Notes under the pieces: model-generated
What the model saw: only the letters and a program-made list of their open reading frames with translations
What the model was told of the DNA's origin: nothing
The model's database searches: none
Origin: SVKR01 sp963649145
Lineage (GTDB): Bacteria > Bacillota > Clostridia > Oscillospirales > Oscillospiraceae
Assembly: GCA_963649145.1 (NCBI GenBank)
Contig: CAVJGI010000107.1
Coordinates: forward strand, 1 to 7,132
Direction: 5' to 3'
DNA: 7,132 nucleotides
Shown here: positions 1 to 4,841 of the stretch, one piece after another
Layout: each line of letters opens with the position of its first letter
How positions within the stretch are numbered: the first letter of the stretch is position 1
Program-made: the position numbers and the translations under genes

Positions 1-70
1 GTCCCGCGGACGCGAAACAAATCAAATCTTAGCGCCCGCAGGCGCATTCAAATTTTATCCCCCTCGCAGG
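1..70. repeat. Short hairpin array A (left edge)
   Basis: The window opens inside a row of small hairpins. The first is GTCC-CGC-GGAC (1-11), the second GCGCC-CGCA-GGCGC (32-45), and a weak third may be CCT-CGC-AGG (62-70). The linkers between them are alike: positions 20-31 and 46-57 match at 10 of 12 bases (core TCAAATYTTA), a period of 26 bases. The hairpin arms differ in sequence but stay self-complementary. The array is cut by the window edge, so its full extent is unknown. No ORF here looks real. Function is unknown; it resembles the arrays at 4690-4794 and 6841-6920. Confidence 0.45.
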
Positions 71-133
71 ACGCACAAAACCATCCCTCCCCATCCCCGA
101 ATTTGAACAAATTGTGAAAAAATATTTTGATGC

Positions 134-162
134 TTCAAAAAAGATGCAAAGTCGGTTATAAT
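134..162 (+). promoter_or_regulatory. Sigma-A type promoter of the LCP gene
   Basis: A perfect -10 box TATAAT (157-162) lies 17 bases after TTCAAA (134-139), which matches the -35 consensus at 4 of 6 positions. The surrounding stretch is AT-rich in an otherwise GC-rich window. The predicted transcript would start near 169, giving a leader of about 40 bases before the ATG at 208. This placement also rules out the upstream in-frame ATG at 127 as the start codon. Confidence 0.7.
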
Positions 163-207
163 AAGGAATGCTGTAGAAAAAAGAGAACCCACAAAGGGGA
201 AAAAGAT

Positions 208-1539
208 ATGAAACTGTTTGGAAGCAGCGGCTCCGGGGAGCACAGCGGCGGGGACCGCGGCGCGCCGGAGGTCCGCGTGCAGGAGATCGTCTCGGCGGAG
301 CCGGAGAAAAAGCCCGCAGCCCCGGCGCAGAAATCTCCGCAGAAGCCGAAAAAGAAGAAAAACACCCTCCGCCGCATCTGCACCGTCGTCGGCGTGCTGA
401 CGCTCATCGTCGCCTGCGCCCTCATCGGCTACTCCATCTGGGAGCGCCCGCCCGCCATCGTAACGCCCCCGCCGGTCCAGACCGCGACCCCGACCCCGCA
501 CCCGGACGCAACGCCCGACCCGGACAAGCCCGACGACCCGGACGCGACGCCCGCCGTGGACCCGGACGCGCCCAGCGTCGCCTTCAGCTCCGACCGGCGC
601 GACGGCATTTACACCATCCTGCTCGTCGGCCGCGACCACGCGAGCAACAGCACGGACACCATCATCGTTACGAGCTTCGACACCGTGAACCACACGGTCA
701 GCTGCGTGAACATCCCGCGCGACACGCTCATCAACATCGGCTGGTCGAGTACCCCGAAGAAGATCAACGCCGTTTACCCCGGCTACGTCAACTCCGGACG
801 CGACGGCGTCGAGGGTCTGCGCGCCCAGATCAAAAACCTCCTCGGCTTCGACGTCGACTGCTACGCGGTCGTGAGCCTGAAGGCGGTCGAGGAGACGGTG
901 GACGCCATCGGCGGCGTCTGGTTCGACGTGCCGAGCGACATGGACTATGAGGACCCGACGCAGGACCTCTATATCCACATCAAGGCGGGCTACCAGCTGC
1001 TAAACGGCGAGGACGCCCTGAAGGTCTGCCGCTTCCGCGCAACTTACGGCGGCGGTGATCTGGAGCGCATCGGCGTGCAGCAGGCGTTTTTGATGGCGAC
1101 GGCGAAGCAGCTGCTCTCCGTCGGCAACATCCCGAACCTCGCGAACGTGATCGACGTGCTGCTGCGCAACGTGGACACGGACCTCACGGGCGCGAACATG
1201 GCGTTTTTCGCGCGCCAGTTCCTGCTTTGCAGCAGCGAGGACGTCACATTCCAGACCCTGCCGGTCGGCATGGGCTGCTATATCAACGGCATCAGCTTCG
1301 TCAGCGTGAACGTCGACGACTGGCTCGCGATCGTGAACGACAAGCTGAACCCCTACACGGACGCCGTGACGCGCCAGAACGTCAACATCCTCGTCAGCAA
1401 CAACATGTCCGGCACGAGCATGGAGGCCACCAACGGCGCCATCGCCGGCGGCGCGGACTCCTTCTACTGCCTGACCTGCACCGTCGCAACAGGGCAAGTC
1501 ACCCACCACCTGCCGGGCGCCTGCCCGAACGCGGGGTGA
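208..1539 (+). CDS. LytR-CpsA-Psr (LCP) family cell-wall polymer ligase
   Basis: LCP enzymes transfer undecaprenyl-linked anionic polymers (teichoic acids, capsule) onto peptidoglycan at the outer face of the membrane. The protein has 443 residues. A long polar, Lys/Pro-rich cytoplasmic tail (about 1-55) precedes one membrane segment (about 57-77), then a Pro/Asp/Thr-rich spacer (81-122), then the LCP domain (about 132-305). Family motifs visible are LLVGRD (138-143), DTIIVTSFD (150-158), IPRDTLI (169-175), NAVY (187-190), DAIGGVWFDVP (232-242), GYQLLNGEDAL (261-271), CRFR (274-277) and GDLERIGVQQ (283-292). The arginines and aspartates expected to bind the pyrophosphate are present. The C-terminal region (about 305-443) is not recognised. 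The start at 208 is chosen because GGGG lies 8 bases upstream (196-199); the in-frame ATG at 127 lies upstream of the -10 box. The gene is monocistronic, and the polymer it transfers cannot be told from sequence. Confidence 0.93.
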   Translation: MKLFGSSGSGEHSGGDRGAPEVRVQEIVSAEPEKKPAAPAQKSPQKPKKKKNTLRRICTVVGVLTLIVACALIGYSIWERPPAIVTPPPVQTATPTPHPDATPDPDKPDDPDATPAVDPDAPSVAFSSDRRDGIYTILLVGRDHASNSTDTIIVTSFDTVNHTVSCVNIPRDTLINIGWSSTPKKINAVYPGYVNSGRDGVEGLRAQIKNLLGFDVDCYAVVSLKAVEETVDAIGGVWFDVPSDMDYEDPTQDLYIHIKAGYQLLNGEDALKVCRFRATYGGGDLERIGVQQAFLMATAKQLLSVGNIPNLANVIDVLLRNVDTDLTGANMAFFARQFLLCSSEDVTFQTLPVGMGCYINGISFVSVNVDDWLAIVNDKLNPYTDAVTRQNVNILVSNNMSGTSMEATNGAIAGGADSFYCLTCTVATGQVTHHLPGACPNAG

Positions 1540-1551
1540 AATAAGAAAACC

Positions 1552-1588
1552 AACACGCCGGACCCCGGATAGGGGCTCGGCGTGTTTT
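1552..1588 (+). terminator. Rho-independent terminator of the LCP gene
   Basis: AACACGCCG (1552-1560) pairs over 9 bases with CGGCGTGTT (1578-1586). An inner CCCC (1563-1566) / GGGG (1572-1575) stem closes the loop further. The 3' arm runs into TTTT, a short U-tract. It begins 12 bases after the LCP stop codon, which supports a single-gene transcript. Confidence 0.78.
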
Positions 1589-1620
1589 GGGGTTTGGCGG
1601 CGAAGCCGCACAATTTAAAG

Positions 1621-1708
1621 GCCTCCCTGTGCAAGGCACCCCCAGTGCGCACACTGGGGGCGTGCACAGCAGAGGCTGTCACGGCGAAGCCGTGACTGGA
1701 GGGTTGTA
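1621..1708 (-). repeat. Double-hairpin repeat, copy R1 (reverse, with internal insert)
   Basis: Read on the minus strand this is the same element as the copy at 1747: ACAACCC, then hairpin TCACGGC-TTC-GCCGTGA (1679-1695), then a second hairpin. The second hairpin is expanded compared with the other copies. An outer GCCTC (1621-1625)/GAGGC (1672-1676), a middle CTGTGCA (1627-1633)/TGCACAG (1663-1669) and an inner CCCCCAGTG (1639-1647)/CACTGGGGG (1652-1660) stem stack on one another. The inner stem looks like an insertion into a simpler hairpin. The copy faces F1 head to head across 1709-1746. Confidence 0.65.
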
Positions 1709-1746
1709 AGCTTCCGGAACATCCGGGCTTGGCGTTTGCGTGAGCC

Positions 1747-1811
1747 TACAACCCCTCAGTCAGCCTTCGGCTGACAGCTCCCCTTTCAGGGGAGCCAAGA
1801 GCGTGTGCGTC
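1747..1811 (+). repeat. Double-hairpin repeat, copy F1
   Basis: This is the clearest copy of the family. It starts TACAACCCCTCA, then has hairpin GTCAGCC-TTC-GGCTGAC (1759-1775) and hairpin GCTCCCCT-TTC-AGGGGAGC (1777-1795), then CCAAG and GCGTGTGC. The copy at 6921 shares both hairpin positions and the tail. Its head TACAAC (1747-1752) is an inverted match to GTTGTA (1703-1708) of copy R1. Similar short palindromic repeats are widespread between genes in Oscillospiraceae genomes (recalled, not searched). No coding capacity. Confidence 0.8.
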
Positions 1812-1846
1812 GGGTCTCTCTGCCATTGAGAAAATCGCACCAGCCC

Positions 1847-1894
1847 TTGCCTCCCCTGAAAGGGGAGGGGGACCGCGTAAGCGGTGGAGGGGTT
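1847..1894 (-). repeat. Double-hairpin repeat, copy R2 (reverse)
   Basis: On the plus strand: CTTG, hairpin CTCCCCT-GAA-AGGGGAG (1851-1867), hairpin ACCGC-GTAA-GCGGT (1872-1885), then GGAGGGGTT. This is the reverse complement of the F1 layout, with a different sequence in the CAGTCA-side hairpin but intact pairing. It is tail to tail with F1 and head to head with F3. Confidence 0.75.
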
Positions 1895-1930
1895 CCCACG
1901 GGCTTTGACCCGGCTGCTGCATGACGCGAG

Positions 1931-2010
1931 AAACCCTCTCAGTCAGCGCTTCGCGCTGCCAGCTCCCCCAAAGGGGGAGCCAAGGCCCCCTCGGTGCGCA
2001 CCGGGGAGGC
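1931..2010 (+). repeat. Double-hairpin repeat, copy F3, with an adjoining GTGCGCAC hairpin
   Basis: AAACCCTCTCAGT is followed by hairpin CAGCGC-TTC-GCGCTG (1944-1958... arms 1944-1949 and 1953-1958) and hairpin GCTCCCCC-AAA-GGGGGAGC (1962-1980), then CCAAG. A third palindrome follows at once: CGGTGCGCACCG (1992-2003), extendable to 1985-2010 with one mismatch. Its GTGCGCAC core (1994-2001) also occurs at 1645-1652 inside copy R1, so this segment may be a separate component that travels with the repeat. Confidence 0.75.
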
Positions 2011-2034
2011 TTACACTTCGGGAGCTGTTAAAAG

Positions 2035-2058
2035 GTGCCGCTTCGCGGCATTGTTTTT
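2035..2058 (+). terminator. Terminator-like hairpin before the yerC operon
   Basis: TGCCGC-TTC-GCGGCA (2036-2050) is followed by TTGTTTTT (2051-2058), a usual intrinsic terminator layout. Upstream AAAA (2030-2033) can pair with the T run to lengthen the stem. No gene on the plus strand obviously needs it, since the LCP gene has its own terminator, so it may be a second safeguard or part of a repeat remnant. Confidence 0.45.
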
Positions 2059-2091
2059 ACCCAGAAAATTTCCCCTCCCGCAAAATCGGGC

Positions 2092-2120
2092 TTTACTTTT
2101 GCGAAGTAAAGCTGTAAAAT
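2092..2120 (+). promoter_or_regulatory. Probable promoter of the small-ORF / yerC operon
   Basis: TAAAAT (2115-2120, 5 of 6 to the -10 consensus) lies 17 bases after TTTACT (2092-2097, 4 of 6 to the -35 consensus). A perfect inverted repeat, CTTTACTT (2091-2098) / AAGTAAAG (2104-2111), covers the -35 box and part of the spacer, so it could be an operator. It may equally be a chance or repeat-derived hairpin. The predicted transcript would start near 2127. Confidence 0.5.
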
Positions 2121-2160
2121 GTACGCGAGTGAAAAACAAAGCGAAACGGAGATGTCATTT

Positions 2161-2247
2161 ATGAAAAAAGAAAAACCCAAGCCCGCGCCGGATGAGGACG
2201 AGGAGGAGATTTTCGTCTCCGTGATCGAAGAGGACGAGGAGCTTTGA
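2161..2247 (+). CDS. Small acidic protein, 28 residues (hypothetical)
   Basis: I do not recognise this protein. It begins with a Lys/Pro-rich stretch (MKKEKPKPAP, residues 1-10), continues with an acidic run (DEDEEE, 11-16), has a short hydrophobic centre (IFVSVI, 17-22) and ends EEDEEL. GGAG (2148-2151) sits 9 bases before the ATG; an in-frame ATG at 2152 is possible but overlaps the end of that binding site. Its last codons supply the GAGGAG ahead of yerC, and the stop is 6 bases before the yerC ATG, which suggests coupled translation. It may be a genuine small protein or a leader peptide. Strong Glu/Asp codon bias could also arise by chance, so the call rests on the binding site and spacing. 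Confidence 0.55.
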   Translation: MKKEKPKPAPDEDEEEIFVSVIEEDEEL

Positions 2248-2253
2248 GCCAAT

Positions 2254-2559
2254 ATGAATAAACACATCAAAAAAGAACGCTGCGACGAGATGTATCAGGC
2301 GATTTTGTCGCTGAAGACCGTGGAGGAGTGCCGCCAGTTTTTCGACGATCTCTGCACCCTGACGGAGCTTCAGGCGATGGAGCAGCGCTTTCAGGTCGCC
2401 GTGCTGCTGCATCAGGGTCTCATTTATAACGATATCCTTGAGAAGACCGGCGCATCGAGCGCCACGATCAGCCGCGTGAACCGCTCGCTGCAATACGGCG
2501 CGGACGGCTACGCCATCGTGTTCGAGCGCCTCGGCATCGCCGGCGCGGAGGACGAATGA
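2254..2559 (+). CDS. yerC: YerC/YecD family TrpR-related DNA-binding protein
   Basis: This 101-residue protein belongs to the TrpR-like YerC/YecD family, which is common in Firmicutes and whose ligand and regulon are poorly known. The family signature is clear: a helical start (about 10-35, with LSLKTVEECRQFFDDLCT), TELQAMEQRFQVAVLL (37-52) and a helix-turn-helix (about 56-79) containing GASSATISRVNRSL, the TrpR-type recognition helix. Length fits the family. The start at 2254 follows GAGGAG (2236-2241) at a longish 12-base spacing. It lies in an operon after the 28-residue ORF and overlaps the methyltransferase start by ATGA (2556-2559). It likely acts as a dimeric cytoplasmic repressor; whether it controls its own operon through the inverted repeat at 2091-2111 is only a guess. 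Confidence 0.92.
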   Translation: MNKHIKKERCDEMYQAILSLKTVEECRQFFDDLCTLTELQAMEQRFQVAVLLHQGLIYNDILEKTGASSATISRVNRSLQYGADGYAIVFERLGIAGAEDE

Positions 2560-3293
2560 GCGCTTACGGTCCCCTCGCCGCGTCCTACGACGCGCTGACC
2601 GGCGACGTGCCCTACGGCGCGTTTGCCGACGCTTACGCCGCCCTGCTCGACCCGACGCACCGCGGCGGACTGACGCTGCTGGACCTCTGCTGCGGGACCG
2701 GGACGCTGACGCTGCTGCTCGCCGCGCGCGGCTACGAGATGATCGGCGTGGACGCCTCGCCCGACATGCTCGCCGTGGCGGAGGAGAAGGCGCTCGAAAC
2801 GCGCTGCGCCGTGCCGCCGATGTTTCTCTGTCAGGAGGCGGGCGAGCTGGACCTTTACGGCACGGTGGACGGCGCGCTCTGCTCGCTCGACGGGATGAAC
2901 TATCTCCCGCCGGAGGAGCTCCCGGAGCTGCTGCACCGGCTGCATCTGTTCATCGTCCCCGGCGGAACACTCGCCTTCGATTTCCACGCTCCCGCCCACC
3001 TGCGCGAGCTGGACGGCGGCACCTTCGTGGACGAGCGCGAGGACCTGCTCTGCCTCTGGCGCGGGGAATTTGACGAGGAGGAGAACGCCCTCGTCTACGG
3101 CATGGACATCTTCCGCCGCGCCGGTGCGCTCTGGCGGCGCGAGGAGGAGGAGCACGTCGAGTATGCCCACGAGCCGGAGTCGCTCCGCGCGCTGCTGGAG
3201 CAAAGCGGCTTTACGGACATCCGCATCCTGACCGACGGCGTGCAGTCGGAGATGGGGCGGCTCACCTGCACGGCGGTGAATCTGCCGCACTGA
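2556..3293 (+). CDS. Class I SAM-dependent methyltransferase
   Basis: A 245-residue Rossmann-fold methyltransferase. Motif I, LDLCCGTGT (42-50), forms the SAM-binding glycine loop. The acidic residue after strand 2 is in GVDAS (64-68), motif III lies near QEAGELDL (93-100), the post-III strand is VDGALCSLDGMNYL (104-117), and VPGGTLAFDF (134-143) is the next strand. The C-terminal half is rich in Glu, with a run of acidic residues in 194-201. The substrate is unknown; similar proteins act on small molecules, and I would not name one. The start codon overlaps the yerC stop as ATGA, so translation is probably coupled. hslO follows 19 bases after the stop. No key residue appears to be missing. 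Confidence 0.9.
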   Translation: MSAYGPLAASYDALTGDVPYGAFADAYAALLDPTHRGGLTLLDLCCGTGTLTLLLAARGYEMIGVDASPDMLAVAEEKALETRCAVPPMFLCQEAGELDLYGTVDGALCSLDGMNYLPPEELPELLHRLHLFIVPGGTLAFDFHAPAHLRELDGGTFVDEREDLLCLWRGEFDEEENALVYGMDIFRRAGALWRREEEEHVEYAHEPESLRALLEQSGFTDIRILTDGVQSEMGRLTCTAVNLPH

Positions 3294-3312
3294 AAAGGAG
3301 TAACGAAGCATC

Positions 3313-4194
3313 ATGGGAACCATTTATCGCGCCGTCGGCGGCGACGATTTTGTCAAGATCACGGTGATCGAGGCGCGGGACATCGCCGAGCGCGCCCGCG
3401 CGATCCATAACCTCACCCCCACAGCCTGCGCCGCGCTGGGCAGGACGCTCTGCGCCGCGAGCATGCTGGGCGATATGCTGAAGGAGGAAAACGGCTCCGT
3501 GACCGTCCGCATCAACGGCGGCGGTCCCATCGGCAGCCTCGTCGCGGTGAGCGACCACCTCGGCAATGTGCGCGGCTACGCGGAAAATCCCCGCTGCGAC
3601 CTCCCGCTCCGGAGCGACGGCAAGCTGGACGTCGGCGGCGCGGTCGGGCGCGACGGGCTGCTGACCGTCAGCCGCGACATCGGTCTGCGTGAGCCGTATA
3701 TCGGCTCCGTGGAGCTCGTGAGCGGCGAGATCGCCGAGGACTTCACGCGCTATTTCGTCGAGAGCGAGCAGGTGCCTTCCGCCGCCGGGCTCGGCGTTCT
3801 GGTGGGCACGGACCGTACGGTCCGCGCCGCGGGCGGCTTTCTCGTGCAGCTCATGCCCGGCGCGCCGGACGGACTCATCGAAAAGCTGGAGGACAACATC
3901 TTTTATATGGACGCCCTCACGACGATCCTCGACGAGGACGGTCCGGAGGCGGTGCTGGAGCAGGTGATGCGCGGCTTAGCCCCCCGCATCGTGGAGCAGC
4001 ACCCGGTAGAATACCGCTGCCCGTGCAGCCACGAGCGGCTGCGCGGCGCGCTCGCCACCATCGGGCGCGAGGCGCTGCTGGAGCTCGCCGAGGACGAGCG
4101 CGACATCGCCGTGGACTGCGAGTTTTGCCGCAAGCAGTACGTTTTCACGCCCGCGGAGCTCCGCAAGCTCGCGGACGAGGGCGCTTCGGACTGA
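3313..4194 (+). CDS. hslO: Redox-regulated molecular chaperone Hsp33
   Basis: Hsp33 is a cytoplasmic holdase switched on by oxidative unfolding. The protein has 293 residues, normal for the family. The N-terminal chaperone domain (about 1-180) includes GRTLCAASMLGDMLK (43-57), the glycine-rich VRINGGGPIGSLVAVSD (65-81) and the GNVRGY (84-89) region. The C-terminal zinc switch is complete: Cys236 and Cys238 (CPC), Cys269 and Cys272 (CEFC), the CXC-X30-CXXC layout in which oxidation releases zinc. AAGGAG (3295-3300) lies 12 bases before the ATG. It is the last gene of the yerC operon. I see no convincing hairpin terminator between its stop and the tRNA promoter at 4222, so read-through into the tRNA operon is possible. 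Confidence 0.97.
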   Translation: MGTIYRAVGGDDFVKITVIEARDIAERARAIHNLTPTACAALGRTLCAASMLGDMLKEENGSVTVRINGGGPIGSLVAVSDHLGNVRGYAENPRCDLPLRSDGKLDVGGAVGRDGLLTVSRDIGLREPYIGSVELVSGEIAEDFTRYFVESEQVPSAAGLGVLVGTDRTVRAAGGFLVQLMPGAPDGLIEKLEDNIFYMDALTTILDEDGPEAVLEQVMRGLAPRIVEQHPVEYRCPCSHERLRGALATIGREALLELAEDERDIAVDCEFCRKQYVFTPAELRKLADEGASD

Positions 4195-4221
4195 AAAAAC
4201 AAAAAAAGTGGAAATTACCGC

Positions 4222-4250
4222 TTGACAACTCGGAGCTGCTTTAGTATAAT
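4222..4250 (+). promoter_or_regulatory. Consensus promoter of the tRNA operon
   Basis: TTGACA (4222-4227) and TATAAT (4245-4250) are both perfect matches to the sigma-A consensus with the ideal 17-base spacer. Transcription would start near 4257, about 27 bases before the first tRNA. Such strength is usual for stable RNA operons. A small GCGCT (4257-4261)/AGCGC (4271-4275) hairpin lies in the leader. Confidence 0.92.
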
Positions 4251-4283
4251 AACGAGGCGCTGTTTGATGAAGCGCGTCCCTTC

Positions 4284-4360
4284 GGAGGCGTAGCTCAGCC
4301 GGTTAGAGCACCTGCCTTACAAGCAGGGGGTCACTGGTTCGAGTCCAGTCGTCTCCACCA
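4284..4360 (+). tRNA. tRNA-Val (anticodon TAC)
   Basis: The acceptor stem GGAGGCG (4284-4290) pairs with CGTCTCC (4350-4356) with one G-U pair. The anticodon arm is CCTGC-CTTACAA-GCAGG, giving anticodon TAC, which reads GTA and other valine codons. The T-arm is ACTGG-TTCGAGT-CCAGT. The 3' CCA is encoded (4358-4360). First gene of the tRNA operon. Confidence 0.96.
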
Positions 4361-4376
4361 AAAGCAGCCCCAATAT

Positions 4377-4452
<76 letters not shown>

Positions 4453-4455
4453 TCT

Positions 4456-4531
4456 GCGGCCTTAGCTCATCTGGTAGAGCGCCACCTTGCCAAGGTGGAG
4501 GTAGCGAGTTCGAGCCTCGTAGGCCGCTCCA
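4456..4531 (+). tRNA. tRNA-Gly (anticodon GCC)
   Basis: The acceptor stem GCGGCCT (4456-4462) pairs with AGGCCGC (4521-4527). The anticodon arm CCACC-TTGCCAA-GGTGG gives anticodon GCC. The T-arm is GCGAG-TTCGAGC-CTCGT with one mismatch-tolerant G-U end. CCA is encoded (4529-4531). Only 3 bases separate it from tRNA-Phe, so the two are processed from one transcript. Confidence 0.96.
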
Positions 4532-4539
4532 TAAGAAAG

Positions 4540-4572
4540 AACGATTTGCTCCTGAAACGGAGCAAATCGTTT
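4540..4572 (+). terminator. Internal hairpin between tRNA-Gly and tRNA-Cys
   Basis: AACGATTTGCTCC (4540-4552) pairs perfectly over 13 bases with GGAGCAAATCGTT (4559-4571) around a 6-base loop. It is followed by only TATAA, so the U-tract is weak. It may be a partial terminator that lowers tRNA-Cys output, an RNase processing signal, or a hairpin left at a former operon end. No separate promoter is visible for tRNA-Cys, whose gene starts 5 bases later. Confidence 0.55.
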
Positions 4573-4576
4573 ATAA

Positions 4577-4651
4577 GGCGCCATAGCCAAGCGGTAAGGC
4601 AGCGGACTGCAAATCCGCGATTCCCCGGTCCGATTCCGGGTGGCGCCTCCA
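4577..4651 (+). tRNA. tRNA-Cys (anticodon GCA)
   Basis: The acceptor stem GGCGCCA (4577-4583) pairs with TGGCGCC (4641-4647). The anticodon arm GCGGA-CTGCAAA-TCCGC gives anticodon GCA. The T-arm is CCCGG-TCCGATT-CCGGG. CCA is encoded (4649-4651). Last gene of the operon; the terminator stem begins at the very next base. Confidence 0.96.
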
Positions 4652-4689
4652 CGAAAAGAGCACTTGCTTGTGAGCAAGTGCTCTTTTCG
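4652..4689 (+). terminator. Terminator of the tRNA operon
   Basis: CGAAAAGAGCACTTGCT (4652-4668) pairs perfectly over 17 bases with AGCAAGTGCTCTTTTCG (4673-4689) around a 4-base loop. The AAAA/TTTT inside the stem gives a U-tract on both strands, so it could act in either direction. It starts immediately after the CCA of tRNA-Cys. Confidence 0.85.
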
Positions 4690-4794
4690 AGTTAAGTGTG
4701 CCTTCGGCACACTTAACTTCACTTCGCGCAAAGCGCGAAACTTCACGGCGGCGCCAGCCGCTCACTTCACTTGGGCGGAGCCCAAACTTCACTT
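4690..4794. repeat. Short hairpin array B (ACTTCACTT linkers)
   Basis: Four hairpins follow one another: AGTTAAGTGTGCC-TTC-GGCACACTTAACT (4690-4718), TTCGCGC-AAA-GCGCGAA (4723-4739), GCGGC-GCCA-GCCGC (4748-4761) and TTGGGC-GGA-GCCCAA (4771-4785). Linkers AACTTCACTT (4715-4724), AACTTCAC (4739-4746), CACTTCACTT (4763-4772) and AACTTCACTT (4785-4794) repeat with a period of 22-24 bases. Arms differ between units while pairing is preserved. No U-tracts follow the hairpins, so they are not serial terminators. Reading frames across the region are not credible. I do not recognise a named family. Confidence 0.6.
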
Positions 4795-4800
4795 AATCAA

Positions 4801-4841
4801 AAAACCGCCCCCGTGCGCTTTACGCGCACGGGGGCGGTTTT
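4801..4841 (-). terminator. Terminator of the DegV operon (bidirectional)
   Basis: AAAACCGCCCCCGTGCGC (4801-4818) pairs perfectly over 18 bases with its complement at 4824-4841, around a 5-base loop. On the minus strand the stem runs out through TTTTTT (4799-4804 region), a good U-tract. It begins at the stop codon of the 51-residue ORF, as expected for the end of that operon. On the plus strand four T close the stem, so it may also stop transcription from the tRNA side. Confidence 0.85.

Larger units (their letters stand above)
1589..2091. other. Repeat-filled intergenic region without a credible gene
   Basis: About 500 bases separate the LCP terminator from the next promoter. I see no coding signal. 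The open frame at 1884-2117 runs through repeat hairpins, has no plausible ribosome binding site, and its translation is a by-product of the repeats. The region holds four copies of a double-hairpin repeat (listed separately), a terminator-like hairpin at 2035-2058 and a small CCCG(2077-2080)/CGGG(2087-2090) hairpin. The composition suggests an accumulation site for non-autonomous repeats between two convergently safe transcription units. Confidence 0.7.

Noticed and set aside
127..207. Upstream in-frame start for the LCP gene
   Set aside because: No ribosome binding site, and the ATG precedes the -10 box of the predicted promoter; the added residues are not LCP-like.
55..978. 307-residue open frame on the minus strand
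   Set aside because: It lies antisense to the LCP gene, has Arg/Val/Asp-rich low-complexity translation typical of the reverse frame of GC-rich coding DNA, and no family motif.
1043..1083. Loss of a catalytic arginine in the LCP enzyme (VQQ where RQQ is often seen)
   Set aside because: The Arg before it (Arg287) and the RFR arginines are intact, and non-Arg residues at this position are common in clostridial LCP proteins as I recall them.
1884..2117. 77-residue open frame across the intergenic repeats
   Set aside because: It is a translation of the repeat hairpins with no credible ribosome binding site.
4462..4746. Minus-strand open frames through the tRNA genes
   Set aside because: They are antisense to tRNA genes. 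Such frames are often annotated in error; peptides like ATRNRTGESR and RLELATSTL are well-known translations of antisense tRNA.
4690..4794. CRISPR array
   Set aside because: The repeated units are only about 8-10 bases and the inserts are self-complementary; no cas genes are present.
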